Shown here: positions 13,575 through 21,170 of the stretch, one piece after another
How the letters are laid out: every line of letters begins with the position of its first letter
Numbering within the stretch: the first letter of the stretch is position 1
Source: DASXMX01 sp036794395
GTDB taxonomy: Bacteria; Planctomycetota; Phycisphaerae; Tepidisphaerales; Tepidisphaeraceae
Length of the DNA stretch: 21,204 nt
Reading direction: 5' to 3'
NCBI GenBank assembly: GCA_036794395.1
Contig: DAIRGS010000109.1
Coordinates: 1 to 21,204 of the forward strand
Program-made: the position numbers and the translations under genes
Notes under the pieces: generated by a model
What the model was told of the DNA's origin: nothing
Seen by the model: the letters and a program-made list of their open reading frames with translations, nothing else
Databases searched by the model: none

Positions 13575-15446
13575 TTAGCGCGGGGTGATCTCGGGGAACT
13601 GAAGATCTCTGACTTCCAGTTGAACTGAGACGTTGCCGTTGTATTCGTTGAGGGTGGGTTCGACGGCGAGGTCGACGTGTGTGCCCGGCTTGAGGTGATC
13701 GAAGAGGTGGCCGTGGCCGAAGGCGATGCATTTGATGAAGTGATCGCCCTGGCGGACGTGGAGTTGGAGGTGATCCCCTGACTTGCCCACGCGACGCGGC
13801 GGGGCGCTGATCTGTACATCGCGGATGCAGAACAGGGGTTTGCGGTTGGCGTGGCCGAACGGGCCCAGGCGGGCGAGGTCGGTGATGAGGGCGGCGGACA
13901 TGTGCTGAATTTCGGCAAGCGCTTCGAGCTTGAGCTCGGGGACGAGCATTTCCGCAGTGACCAGCGTCGATGCATGGGCACAGAAGCTTTGGCGGAAGTC
14001 TTCGAACTTTGAGGTTCGCACTTTCAGGCCGGCGGCCATTTCGTGGCCGCCGAAGGTTTCAAGATGCTCGGCACAGGCTTCGAGCGCGTGGCTGAGATGG
14101 AAGCCGGGGATGGAGCGGCCGGAGCCCTGGCCGTAGCCATTGTTGAGGGCGACCATGATGGCGGGGCGATGGAAGCGATCGACGATGCGGGAGGCGACAA
14201 TGCCAATGACGCCGGGATGCCAGCCTTCGTCGCCGAGGATAATGGCGCATTTGTCGTCGGCGTTCCATTTGCCGGCTTCGACCTGCGCCAGGGCCTGGTC
14301 GAGGATTTTGCGTTCGATGGCTTGGCGCTGGCGGTTTTGTTGTTCGAGATAGCCGGCGATCTGATTGGCTTTTTCGGTGTCGGCATTGGTGAGCATTTCG
14401 ACGGCCAGGCGCGCGTGGCCCATGCGGCCCGATGCGTTGAGGCGCGGGGCGAGCAGAAAGCCGACGTGAATGCTATCGAGTTTTTGGCCGGTGAGACCGG
14501 CATTGGCAATGAGGGCCTGGATGCCGGTGAGCTTGCTGGATTTGAGGCCGGTCAGGCCGAAGTGGGCGAGGATGCGATTTTCGCCGACGAGCGGGACGAC
14601 ATCCGCGATTGTGCCGAGGGCGGCCAGCGCGGTGGCTTCGACCAGGAAATTGCGGAACTCTTCACTCACCCGCGAAGCGCCGCTGACCGCCATCCCGATT
14701 CCCCAGGCAAGCTTGAACGCGACGCCCGCCCCGCAGAGATGGGGGTTGGGGTAGGGAGGGAGATCGGACGGGAGGCGCGGGTGGACGAGGGTGTGGGCAT
14801 CGGGGAGGGTGGGGAGAGGAGGAGCGAGGGGGTGAGGGAGTGAGGGGGGGAGGGGGAGATTTGAAGACGGGGCGGGGGCCGCTTCACTCTCCTTGTCTCC
14901 TTGTCTCCCTGTCTCCTTGTTTGGCTTCCCCTCATGCCACTCATGGTGATCGGTGATGATTAGATCGACGCCGCGGGATTTGGGGACTTTGGCTTGTTCG
15001 ATTGCGGTGATTCCGCAGTCGACGGTGATAATGAGTTGCGCCCCGGCGTCGCAGAGTTGGGTGAGGGCTTCGGCGTTGAGGCCATAACCTTCTTCGATGC
15101 GGTGCGGGATATAGAAATCGCAGGTTCCGCCCAGGGTGCGGATGGCGTGCCAGAGGATGGAGGTGGCGGTGATGCCGTCGACGTCGTAGTCGCCGTAGAT
15201 AATTATTTTTTGTTTATCCCGAATGGCCTGCGCGATGCGGTCGGCGGCTTGGCGCAGGCCGGGAATCAAAAACGGATCGGGGAGGGCCTTGAGGCTGGGT
15301 CGGAGAAAGTTCTGGCAATCGCCTGGTTCGGTGATGCCGCGGTTGATGAGGATCTGGGCGACGAGAGGGGAGACTTTCAGCCGGGTGGCCAAGTCCTGCA
15401 CGGCAGGGTTCGGTGGGGCGATGTTCCAGCGCTTCGTGCGGTGCAT
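13575..15446 (-). CDS. recJ: Single-stranded-DNA-specific exonuclease RecJ
   Basis: A 623-residue 5'-3' exonuclease of the DHH superfamily, acting in recombination and mismatch/base-excision repair. Visible motifs: YGDYDVDGITATSIL (84-98) with the manganese-binding DYDVDG, TVDCGIT (141-147), TDHHEW (165-170), GAGVAFKLAW (239-248), LGTIADVVPLVGENR (277-291), and the DHHA1-side LNASGRMGHARLAVEML (336-352). The C-terminal part (about 530-623) is the OB-fold region. An insertion of about 40 residues (174-213), rich in proline and encoded partly by an octamer repeat, separates DHHEWHEGK from LPDAHTLVHPRLPSD, where the family usually has a short loop. ATG 15446 gives the RRWxxxP-like RecJ start; frame to 15575 is not RecJ-like. 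It is divergent from the Nudix-type gene across 128 bp. Confidence 0.94.
   Translation of the reverse strand: MHRTKRWNIAPPNPAVQDLATRLKVSPLVAQILINRGITEPGDCQNFLRPSLKALPDPFLIPGLRQAADRIAQAIRDKQKIIIYGDYDVDGITATSILWHAIRTLGGTCDFYIPHRIEEGYGLNAEALTQLCDAGAQLIITVDCGITAIEQAKVPKSRGVDLIITDHHEWHEGKPNKETGRQGDKESEAAPAPSSNLPLPPSLPHPLAPPLPTLPDAHTLVHPRLPSDLPPYPNPHLCGAGVAFKLAWGIGMAVSGASRVSEEFRNFLVEATALAALGTIADVVPLVGENRILAHFGLTGLKSSKLTGIQALIANAGLTGQKLDSIHVGFLLAPRLNASGRMGHARLAVEMLTNADTEKANQIAGYLEQQNRQRQAIERKILDQALAQVEAGKWNADDKCAIILGDEGWHPGVIGIVASRIVDRFHRPAIMVALNNGYGQGSGRSIPGFHLSHALEACAEHLETFGGHEMAAGLKVRTSKFEDFRQSFCAHASTLVTAEMLVPELKLEALAEIQHMSAALITDLARLGPFGHANRKPLFCIRDVQISAPPRRVGKSGDHLQLHVRQGDHFIKCIAFGHGHLFDHLKPGTHVDLAVEPTLNEYNGNVSVQLEVRDLQFPEITPR
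14888..14919. repeat. Octamer tandem repeat TCTCCTTG inside recJ
   Basis: TCTCCTTG is present four times in tandem (14888, 14896, 14904 with one change to TCTCCCTG, and 14912). It lies inside recJ and is read in frame on the minus strand as KETGRQGDKESE. The flanking DNA to about 14808 codes for a proline/serine/leucine-rich tract. Octamers are not multiples of three, so copy-number change could shift the reading frame. Confidence 0.85.
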
Positions 15447-15574
15447 CCGTGCGTCCAGTGGGGGATCGGGTTCGACCTTAAGAGCCTCTAAGTATCGTAG
15501 TCTAGGGTCGGGGGCTGGCCAATGCGATGATGGGGAAGCCCTCGACATGGGGTGGGCGTGTATGATTGCGCACA

Positions 15575-16360
15575 ATGTTGAGATTTCATGCTATTGGCGA
15601 TTGGCTTCCGAAGCAGGTGCGCGTGCGGCAGGTGCCCAGCACGCGGCGAATACTTCCCGAGGTGGAGAACCTGATTGAGGGGGCTTGGAAAGAAGTGTTG
15701 GCTCAGCCGGGGGTAAAGTTATTTGATGGGCCGATGTGCCGGATGGAATCGTGGCATGGTCGGCCCGACTTGCTGGAAATTGCGTTGTCGGAGACGAGCT
15801 ACAAGCCGTTCCTGGGAACAAATCTGGCGCATCCGGAGTTCGTGGAAACCTATGGGCGGGAGGTGATGGCGGATCCGGTGGGGGTGAGCCCGGCGTTGGA
15901 AACTGTTGACGGATTTCTGATGTTGGGCAAGCGAAATGGAACGGTCGCGTATTACCCCAATCGCACGCATCCGTTCGCCGGAGCGCTTGAGCCGCGGGAT
16001 GGGGGCGATCTGTTCGCGGCTGTGCTGCGCGAGTTGGGAGAGGAACTGTCGTTGCGGGCCGAGGATGTCGCGGAGATTCGGTGTACGGGGATCGCAGAGG
16101 ATTTGGCGTTGCGGCAGCCGGAGCTTTTGTTTCGGGTCAAGACCTCATTGACCCGGGCCCAGGTGGAGGCGCAGGTGCATCAGGAGGAGCATCGGGATTC
16201 GGTGGCAGTGAAGGCGGAGGCTGGGAGTGTTGAACGGTTGCTGGGCGATCCTGCGCTCACGCCGGTGGGGATGGCGTCGTCATTGTTGTGGGGGCGGGTG
16301 AAGTTTGGGGAGGGGTGGTTTGAGAAGGTTTCGAAGGTGGCTGTAGGGCGCGTCGGGTGA
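15575..16360 (+). CDS. Divergent Nudix-fold hydrolase-like protein
   Basis: A 261-residue protein. Residues 144-160 (GDLFAAVLRELGEELSL) match the second half of the Nudix box, REUxEExGU, with R152, E153, E156 and E157 in the metal-binding positions but serine in place of the final glycine. The first half departs from GX5E: the usual glutamate is glycine (143/144 region, DGGD). The N-terminal part with ETSYKPFLGTNL (73-84) followed by DPVGVSPALETVDGFLMLGKRNG (100-122) recalls the NUDT9/NUDT22-like nucleoside-diphosphate-sugar hydrolases (recalled, not verified). ATG 15575 was chosen over TTG 15566; no Shine-Dalgarno sequence is seen. It is divergent from recJ. Its substrate, and whether it is active, are uncertain. 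Confidence 0.7.
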   Translation: MLRFHAIGDWLPKQVRVRQVPSTRRILPEVENLIEGAWKEVLAQPGVKLFDGPMCRMESWHGRPDLLEIALSETSYKPFLGTNLAHPEFVETYGREVMADPVGVSPALETVDGFLMLGKRNGTVAYYPNRTHPFAGALEPRDGGDLFAAVLRELGEELSLRAEDVAEIRCTGIAEDLALRQPELLFRVKTSLTRAQVEAQVHQEEHRDSVAVKAEAGSVERLLGDPALTPVGMASSLLWGRVKFGEGWFEKVSKVAVGRVG

Positions 16361-16480
16361 GTCGATTGACGAAAGTAACTCCCTGCCTTTTCAGGCCGTT
16401 GAAATGAGCGGGAGCGTTGCGCTGCCAACGATTTAACTTCCAGGGGCTTGATGGCGAACGGGTGCGGATTTGTCGGGGTG

Positions 16481-16508
16481 TTGCACATCCTCATGCTGTT
16501 CTCATAAT
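16481..16508 (+). promoter_or_regulatory. Possible sigma-70-like promoter of the first pseudopilin gene
   Basis: TTGCAC (16481-16486) and CATAAT (16503-16508) are separated by 16 bp, a fair match in the -10 and a partial one in the -35. Transcription would begin near 16515, only a few bases before the TTG start at 16521, so the message would be nearly leaderless. The 160-bp gap before it otherwise contains only a possible 18-codon ORF at 16451-16507, which I do not call. Confidence 0.3.
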
Positions 16509-16520
16509 TTCATTTGATAA

Positions 16521-17432
16521 TTGCTGGTTGCCTGTCCGGGAGGCTCGCTGCGATCAAGTCGCCGTGGGGGATTTACTCTGGTCGAGTTGCTGGTGGTCAT
16601 TGGGATCATCGTGCTTCTTGCATCGATTCTCGTACCGGCAATCAGCCGGGCGCGGGAAGCGGCCCGGCAGGTCACCTGTTTATCCAATGTCCGCCAGCTC
16701 ACGGCGGCCTGGCTCAAGTACGCCGAAGAAAACAACGGGCACTTCTGTAATTCCGAAACGCAGGGCGCGCCGCCGGACAACGATCCGAATAGGTGGCTGT
16801 TCGCCGATTCAGGCCATTACAACACATTTCATCTGGCCGGCTTTCCTCCGCAGCCGTCGTTATTTTGGAGTTGGATTGCTGCCGGATCGGGGCGGGTGGA
16901 CGTGGAGCGCGGCAAGCTGTGGCCCTACATAATGGTGGACGACGTTTACCGTTGCCCGTCGGATACGTTTATTCATGCCAACAGTTACCAAATCAACGGG
17001 CTGCTGGCCGGAGAAGTTGGAACGCCGTGCACGCTGCTGATGCTGTCACAAATCCGCCGGAGTTCGTCCACTTTCGTCTTTATTGAGTCTTACGACTCGC
17101 ATGGATGGCTGATTAATTCATTTCAGACGCCTATTTTCCCGCGCTACTCATTCAATAGCGTCCCGGGCATTAACCACATGGGCAAAAGTGGGTTGGGGGC
17201 GGGATGCACGATGTCATTTGCCGACGGGCATGCGGTTTTTTGGGAATATGCTGATTCGCGAACCAGTCAGATTATTGCTTCAGGCGGCAGAAATGTAATC
17301 AGTATTCCCGCCGGCAGCAGCGGCAGCGGAAATGCCTATTTGAAGGGGCCAGGCGGGCTGCCCAATTCCCCTGATGTGATGCAGCTTGAAGCGTGGTCGG
17401 GGGGGCCCATTCCGCCGGGCGTCACCCCCTGA
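16521..17432 (+). CDS. Pseudopilin-like protein with prepilin leader (first copy)
   Basis: A 303-residue protein. The N-terminus has a prepilin-peptidase leader ending RRG17|FTLVELLVVIGIIVLLASILVPA, with E22 at mature position +5 and a following helix up to about residue 40. The globular part carries CLSNVRQLTAAWLKYAEENNG (53-73), VYRCPSD (142-148), NSYQINGLLAGE (154-165) and the C-terminal MSFADGHAVFWEYADSRTSQI (231-251). These are typical of planctomycete H-X9-DG/DUF1559-like surface proteins, although the histidine spacing differs here. It should be processed by a prepilin peptidase and assembled or anchored at the inner membrane. The TTG start directly follows an in-frame stop and has no Shine-Dalgarno sequence, so the true N-terminus is uncertain. 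It closely resembles the gene at 19457-20329. Confidence 0.85.
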   Translation: MLVACPGGSLRSSRRGGFTLVELLVVIGIIVLLASILVPAISRAREAARQVTCLSNVRQLTAAWLKYAEENNGHFCNSETQGAPPDNDPNRWLFADSGHYNTFHLAGFPPQPSLFWSWIAAGSGRVDVERGKLWPYIMVDDVYRCPSDTFIHANSYQINGLLAGEVGTPCTLLMLSQIRRSSSTFVFIESYDSHGWLINSFQTPIFPRYSFNSVPGINHMGKSGLGAGCTMSFADGHAVFWEYADSRTSQIIASGGRNVISIPAGSSGSGNAYLKGPGGLPNSPDVMQLEAWSGGPIPPGVTP

Positions 17433-17456
17433 GCCAAGCTTATCGCGAGCGTTTCA

Positions 17457-17537
17457 TGTCATCCTGGAGCGCAGCGAAGGATCTGATTGCGAAGAACCGT
17501 TCGACTTTCAGATCCTTCGCTGCGCTCCAGGATGACA
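17457..17537. repeat. 30-bp perfect inverted repeat, possible terminator
   Basis: The left arm 17457-17486 and the right arm 17508-17537 are perfect reverse complements over 30 bp, with a 21-bp loop. The arms contain GAGCGCAGCGAAGGATC. The hairpin begins 24 bp after the pseudopilin stop and ends 40 bp before the sigma gene, so it could end the first transcript, but the T-tract of an intrinsic terminator is missing. It may instead be a mobile or dispersed repeat; the sequence type is one I recall from other genomes. Confidence 0.8.
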
Positions 17538-17577
17538 ATCTGGGAATCGTCCCAGGGGTACCGTAATATTTGAATGC

Positions 17578-18711
17578 ATGTCTGGATCGACGGGCACTAT
17601 ACGGGAGAGAATCGCGACGGTGATGATCAATCGGAGTGCAACACACGTGGATCCCGCGGCGCCGACGGACGACAAAAACAGCGCCCTTGCCAACCGCGCT
17701 GATGGCGAATTGTTGCGAGAATTCATCACGTTGCACCGCGAGGACGCGTTTGCCGAGTTGGTTAGGCGGCATGGTCCGATGGTGATGGGTGTCTGCCGCC
17801 GCCTGTTGGGCAATCGTCAGGACGCGGAGGACGCGTTTCAGGTTACGTTTCTGATTCTGGGGAAAAATGCGTCATCGGTTCGAAAACCGCAGATGCTTGG
17901 CAGTTGGCTTTTTGGCGTCGCACGCCGGGTGTCCCGAAAGGCACAAAACGCAAGTGCCCGCCGGCGCGCGGCACATAATCGGCTGATCAACATGCTTACG
18001 AATTCACGGCCAGATGCCGACCCACCAGTTGAACTGCTCCAGTTTCTCGACGAGGAAATCGATCGTTTGCCGGCCCAGTATCGGGCGGCGATCGTGACCT
18101 GTTACCTTGAGGGTAAAACCAATCGTGAAGCGGCGAAGGTATTGGGCTGGCCCGAAGGAACGCTTGTCACGCGATTGAATCGCGCCAAGGAAGCGCTTCG
18201 CGCCAAGGCCGCTTCAAGGGGAATGACGCTTTCGACGGCTGCTCTGGGAACGGCACTGACGCAACAATTTGCACAATCAGCGCCACTCCCGACCGCCTTG
18301 ATCGCTTCGACCGCCAAGGCCGCGAGTATCCATGCGGTGGGAAAGGGCGTTTCGGCGGTTTTGTCCGTGCGGGCGGTTTCGCTTCTGCATGATGCATCGC
18401 GAATGATTTTCCTGACCAAGGTCAAAATCATCAGCGCGGTTGCGGCGGCGCTGATCATTTTGGGCGCGAGCGCGGTCGTCGTGACCAGCAAACTCGGGAG
18501 CCAGTCGGGTAGTGGAAGCAGTTTAGTCGCTCGAGATGTCGATCTGAAATCGGAGATGCCGACCCTTGATGAGGGCGCAAACGATGCGGTTTTACTTGCC
18601 GCAGTTCGCGAGGCTCGCGCCCGTGCGTTTGGTGTTGCGCGATCGGGTAGCGGCGTTGCCCAGGACGACGGCGCGTTTGATGACCTGGGCTCGGATCGGC
18701 CGGGCAGCGAC
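17578..18711 (+). CDS. Membrane-anchored ECF sigma factor, truncated by assembly gap
   Basis: At least 378 residues; the end is lost in the N run. Region 2 (about 57-117) reads AFAELVRRHGPMVMGVCRRLLGNRQDAEDAFQVTFLIL with the aromatic/core-binding pattern of ECF sigma factors. Region 4 (about 155-207) reads LDEEIDRLPAQYRAAIVTCYLEGKTNREAAKVLGWPEGTLVTRLNRAKEAL, the helix-turn-helix that reads the -35. After an alanine-rich linker, residues 277-303 (MIFLTKVKIISAVAAALIILGASAVVV) form a membrane helix and the rest would be extracytoplasmic. This architecture is known among planctomycete ECF sigma factors. ATG 17578 was chosen; ATG 17623 is equally possible. Neither has a good ribosome-binding site. 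It is followed by a pseudopilin-coupled ORF on the same strand. Confidence 0.85.
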
Positions 18712-18721
18712 NNNNNNNNNN
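18712..18721. other. Assembly gap of ten N
   Basis: Ten consecutive N bases, probably a scaffold gap of arbitrary length. Coding sequence is open on both sides, but in different frames as written. The real gap length is unknown, so the two sides may or may not be one gene. Confidence 0.99.
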
Positions 18722-18722
18722 T

Positions 18723-19460
18723 GGACGGGTGACGTTTGCGTTTTCGTCCGAGCGGTTTGTGACGAAGCTGGAATTCCCGGCTGATCCGGGGGCGGGGCTG
18801 GGGTATGCGGGGGATGCGAATCGGATTCTTGCGTATCGCAACCTTCCGCCGGACCCTGCGGTGGCCCAGTTAATTCCGCCCTCGGGCAGCACGCTCGACC
18901 ATAAGCCGGTAAAATGGTCGGTGGCTGAAATTGCCCGGATCTCACCGTGGCCGGACGATGCGTCCTTCTTTGAGTACCTGCTGCATGGCTTTCCCCAGAA
19001 TGTCCAATGGCGGATCAGGCGCGACGGGCAGGTGGTTCGACTGCTGGTCATCAATCTCAATGGCGGGGCGTTTTCTGAACGGATCGGCAACTCGCGGATG
19101 CTGGTGGAATTTGACATGGGACATCACGCAATGACCTCTCTGCTACGGCTGGAGCGGGAGGCGGTGAGCGAGGAGGGAGCACACTTCAGGGAGATTCAGC
19201 GGCACCAGATTTCCTGGAGATCGGTTGGCGCGGAGGGTGAAGTGCCGGTTGAGCGGCAGGTGACGCTGGCGTCGTTGGAGGGGCAGACGCTTCGGCCGCG
19301 ATCGACTTCGATCGTTCGGTTCAATGAATATACATTGGGCCCGGTTGGGGCCGGAATGTTGAGCCCAGCTAATTTGGGGATACCCGATGGCACGCAGGTT
19401 CGGGATGAGACCGATCCATCGCACAAGCCGAAAGTATGGGAAAGAGGTGGACTGCGATGA
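18723..19460 (+). CDS. C-terminal fragment of unknown protein, start lost in the gap
   Basis: About 245 residues, open from the gap to TGA at 19458-19460. It has no recognised family. It begins (G)RVTFAFSSERFVTKLEFPADPG and includes RRDGQVVRLLVINLNGGAFSERIGNSRMLVEFDMGHH, consistent with an exported or extracytoplasmic beta-rich domain, but no helix is visible. It may be the C-terminal domain of the membrane-anchored sigma factor upstream, or a separate gene whose start is hidden. GTG at 18729 is possible but unsupported. Its stop overlaps the start of the next pseudopilin by 4 bp (ATGA), so it is probably co-translated with it. Confidence 0.7.
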   Translation, partial: GRVTFAFSSERFVTKLEFPADPGAGLGYAGDANRILAYRNLPPDPAVAQLIPPSGSTLDHKPVKWSVAEIARISPWPDDASFFEYLLHGFPQNVQWRIRRDGQVVRLLVINLNGGAFSERIGNSRMLVEFDMGHHAMTSLLRLEREAVSEEGAHFREIQRHQISWRSVGAEGEVPVERQVTLASLEGQTLRPRSTSIVRFNEYTLGPVGAGMLSPANLGIPDGTQVRDETDPSHKPKVWERGGLR

Positions 19461-20329
19461 GAAACCAATCTGTTGGACGCAGATTTCGGCGTGGATTTAC
19501 GCTTGTTGAGTTGCTGGTGGTGATCGGGATCATCGCGGTGCTGGTTGGGATTCTTATGCCGGCGATGAATCGGGCCAGGGAGGAGGCTCGGCGGACTTTG
19601 TGCCTGTCAAACGTGAGGCAACTTACGGCGGCATGGCTCATGTACGCCAACGAACATAAGGGGCGCTATTGCAGTTCGAATACACAGGCGGCTCCGCCCC
19701 TTTCGCCCAACAACTGGGTAACGGCATTCGGGCACAATGGATTTCATCTGGGAGGATTCAAAGATCCGTTGCCAGACATTTTCTGGAGCTGGAACGCGGC
19801 GGGGGTGGTGTCGCAGGATATCAAGGCCGGGATGATCTGGCCGTACACGAAAGATGTGGGGATCTATCGCTGTCCGAGCACGGTCCAAACGCCAAACAGC
19901 AGTTATCAGATCAACGGTCTGCTGGCGGGGGAAATCGGCATTCCACAGACATTTTTTACTTTAAGCCAGATCAAGCACCCCGCGGGAACGTTTGTTTTTA
20001 TCGAAGGCTTTGATCCGAACGGATGGCTGATTAACAGCTTTAAGACCCCGATCTACCCCTCCAAACAATTTGCCAATTCGGGCGCTCCCGGTCAGAATCA
20101 TCAGCAGGGCAACTCTACGTTGGGTGGGACGGCGATTTCTTTTGCCGATGGCCATGCGATCTTCTGGACCTATGCCGATCCGCGCACTTCCCAGATTCTT
20201 AACGCGGGGAGCACTACGCCCCCCAATACCGGTCTAGCGGTGATTTCGGCCGGTGCCCTGACCAGTTCCGATGTTCTTCAAATGGAAGCGTGGTCGGGCG
20301 GGCCGATTCCGCCGGGGATTCAGCAGTAG
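19457..20329 (+). CDS. Pseudopilin-like protein with prepilin leader (second copy)
   Basis: A 290-residue paralog of the gene at 16521-17432. The leader is MRNQSVGRRFRRG13|FTLVELLVVIGIIAVLVGILMPA, with E18 at mature +5. Shared blocks include CLSNVRQLTAAWLMYANEHKGRYC (49-72), IYRCPS (136-141), SSYQINGLLAGEIG (148-161), GTFVFIEGFDPNGWLINSFKTPI (177-199), SFADGHAIFWTYADPRTSQI (228-247) and the terminal LQMEAWSGGPIPPG. ATG 19457 has AGAGG about 9 bp upstream and overlaps the preceding stop, so translation is coupled. Expected location: inner membrane, processed by prepilin peptidase; role in a type II-secretion-like or surface structure is inferred from the family. It converges with the hydrolase gene across 16 bp. 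Confidence 0.9.
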   Translation: MRNQSVGRRFRRGFTLVELLVVIGIIAVLVGILMPAMNRAREEARRTLCLSNVRQLTAAWLMYANEHKGRYCSSNTQAAPPLSPNNWVTAFGHNGFHLGGFKDPLPDIFWSWNAAGVVSQDIKAGMIWPYTKDVGIYRCPSTVQTPNSSYQINGLLAGEIGIPQTFFTLSQIKHPAGTFVFIEGFDPNGWLINSFKTPIYPSKQFANSGAPGQNHQQGNSTLGGTAISFADGHAIFWTYADPRTSQILNAGSTTPPNTGLAVISAGALTSSDVLQMEAWSGGPIPPGIQQ

Positions 20330-20345
20330 ATTCGCCTTTGAATTC

Positions 20346-21167
20346 TTACCGGGGCGACTCGATGGGTTTGAGTTTCCATTTAGGGCTTTGGCCGAAGAAC
20401 CGGCAGGGGTTGTTGTAGAAGATGTCGGTGGCCTCGGCTTCGGTGTGGCCGCGGTTGCGGAATTCGAGGCAGGTGTCGGTGAGATTGCTTGGGCCGGACT
20501 CACCCCAGTCGCTGGCGCTGTTGACGCAGATCATGGCGGGGCCGAACTGTTCGAGGATGTCGGTGGCGCGCTGGGGGGTTACTTTGGTTACCGGATAAAT
20601 CGTGAGCCCGGCCCAGAAGCCGTTGTCGCGGGCGATGCGGATGGTGTGCTCTTCGCAGTGATCGATCAGCACGCGCTCGGGCTTGATGCGCTTATCGTTT
20701 TTTAGAATGCTTGTGATGATTGACGTGCCTTTGTGTTTGTCTTCCAGGTGGGGCGTGTGGATCAGAATAAGCTGATCAAATTTTGCGGCGACCTCGACCT
20801 GCTCCTCGAATGTGGTGATCTCGTTGCGGGTGTTTTTGTTCAACCCGATTTCGCCGACACCCAGGACGCGGGGATGATCCAGGAGCGGGGGGATGAGTTT
20901 GATGACCTCGCGGCTGAGGGCGACGTCTTCGGCCTCCTTGGCGTTGATGCAGAGCCAGGAGTAATGGTCGATGCCGTACCGGGCGGCGCGTTTGGGCTCG
21001 ACGTCGGTGAGATGGCGAAAGTAATCGGCGAAGCTGGCGGCGGTGCTGCGATCGTAGCCGGCCCAGAAGGCGGGCTCGGAGACGGCCACTACGCCGCAAC
21101 GGGCCATGTAGAGGTAGTCGTCGGTGGTTCGTGAAACGCAGTGGATGTGGGGGTCGATGTATCTCAT
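20346..21167 (-). CDS. TatD-family metal-dependent hydrolase, EboB-like
   Basis: A 273-residue TIM-barrel hydrolase. All metal ligands of the TatD/amidohydrolase type are readable: H7 and H9 (IDPHIHC), E106 (GVGEIGLN), H137 (ILIHTPH), H170 (VLIDHCEEHT) and D220 (NSASDWGES). The whole run, including SRTTDDY (12-18), EPAFWAGYDRS (31-41), NAKEAED (75-81), LTIYPVTKV (188-196) and IFYNNPCRFFGQS (249-261), closely recalls the TatD-like hydrolase of ebo gene clusters (EboB). The rest of such a cluster would lie beyond the window edge, if it exists. ATG 21167 gives the expected MRYIDPHIH start; no Shine-Dalgarno sequence is present because tandem repeats abut the start. The substrate is unknown. Confidence 0.85.
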   Translation of the reverse strand: MRYIDPHIHCVSRTTDDYLYMARCGVVAVSEPAFWAGYDRSTAASFADYFRHLTDVEPKRAARYGIDHYSWLCINAKEAEDVALSREVIKLIPPLLDHPRVLGVGEIGLNKNTRNEITTFEEQVEVAAKFDQLILIHTPHLEDKHKGTSIITSILKNDKRIKPERVLIDHCEEHTIRIARDNGFWAGLTIYPVTKVTPQRATDILEQFGPAMICVNSASDWGESGPSNLTDTCLEFRNRGHTEAEATDIFYNNPCRFFGQSPKWKLKPIESPR

Positions 21168-21170
21168 GGG

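Noticed and set aside
14043..14843. Long plus-strand open frame of 266 codons
   Set aside because: Antisense to recJ, which has all DHH-family motifs; no motif or start signal supports the shadow.
16451..16507. 18-codon ORF upstream of the first pseudopilin
   Set aside because: Too short and without conservation evidence; it overlaps a possible promoter.
16417..16932. Plus-strand open frame overlapping the first pseudopilin
   Set aside because: A shadow frame; the GFTLVELL leader and conserved blocks are in the other frame.
17440..17813. Minus-strand open frames across the inverted repeat and sigma start
   Set aside because: They lie across the 30-bp inverted repeat and antisense to a clear sigma region; no motif supports them.
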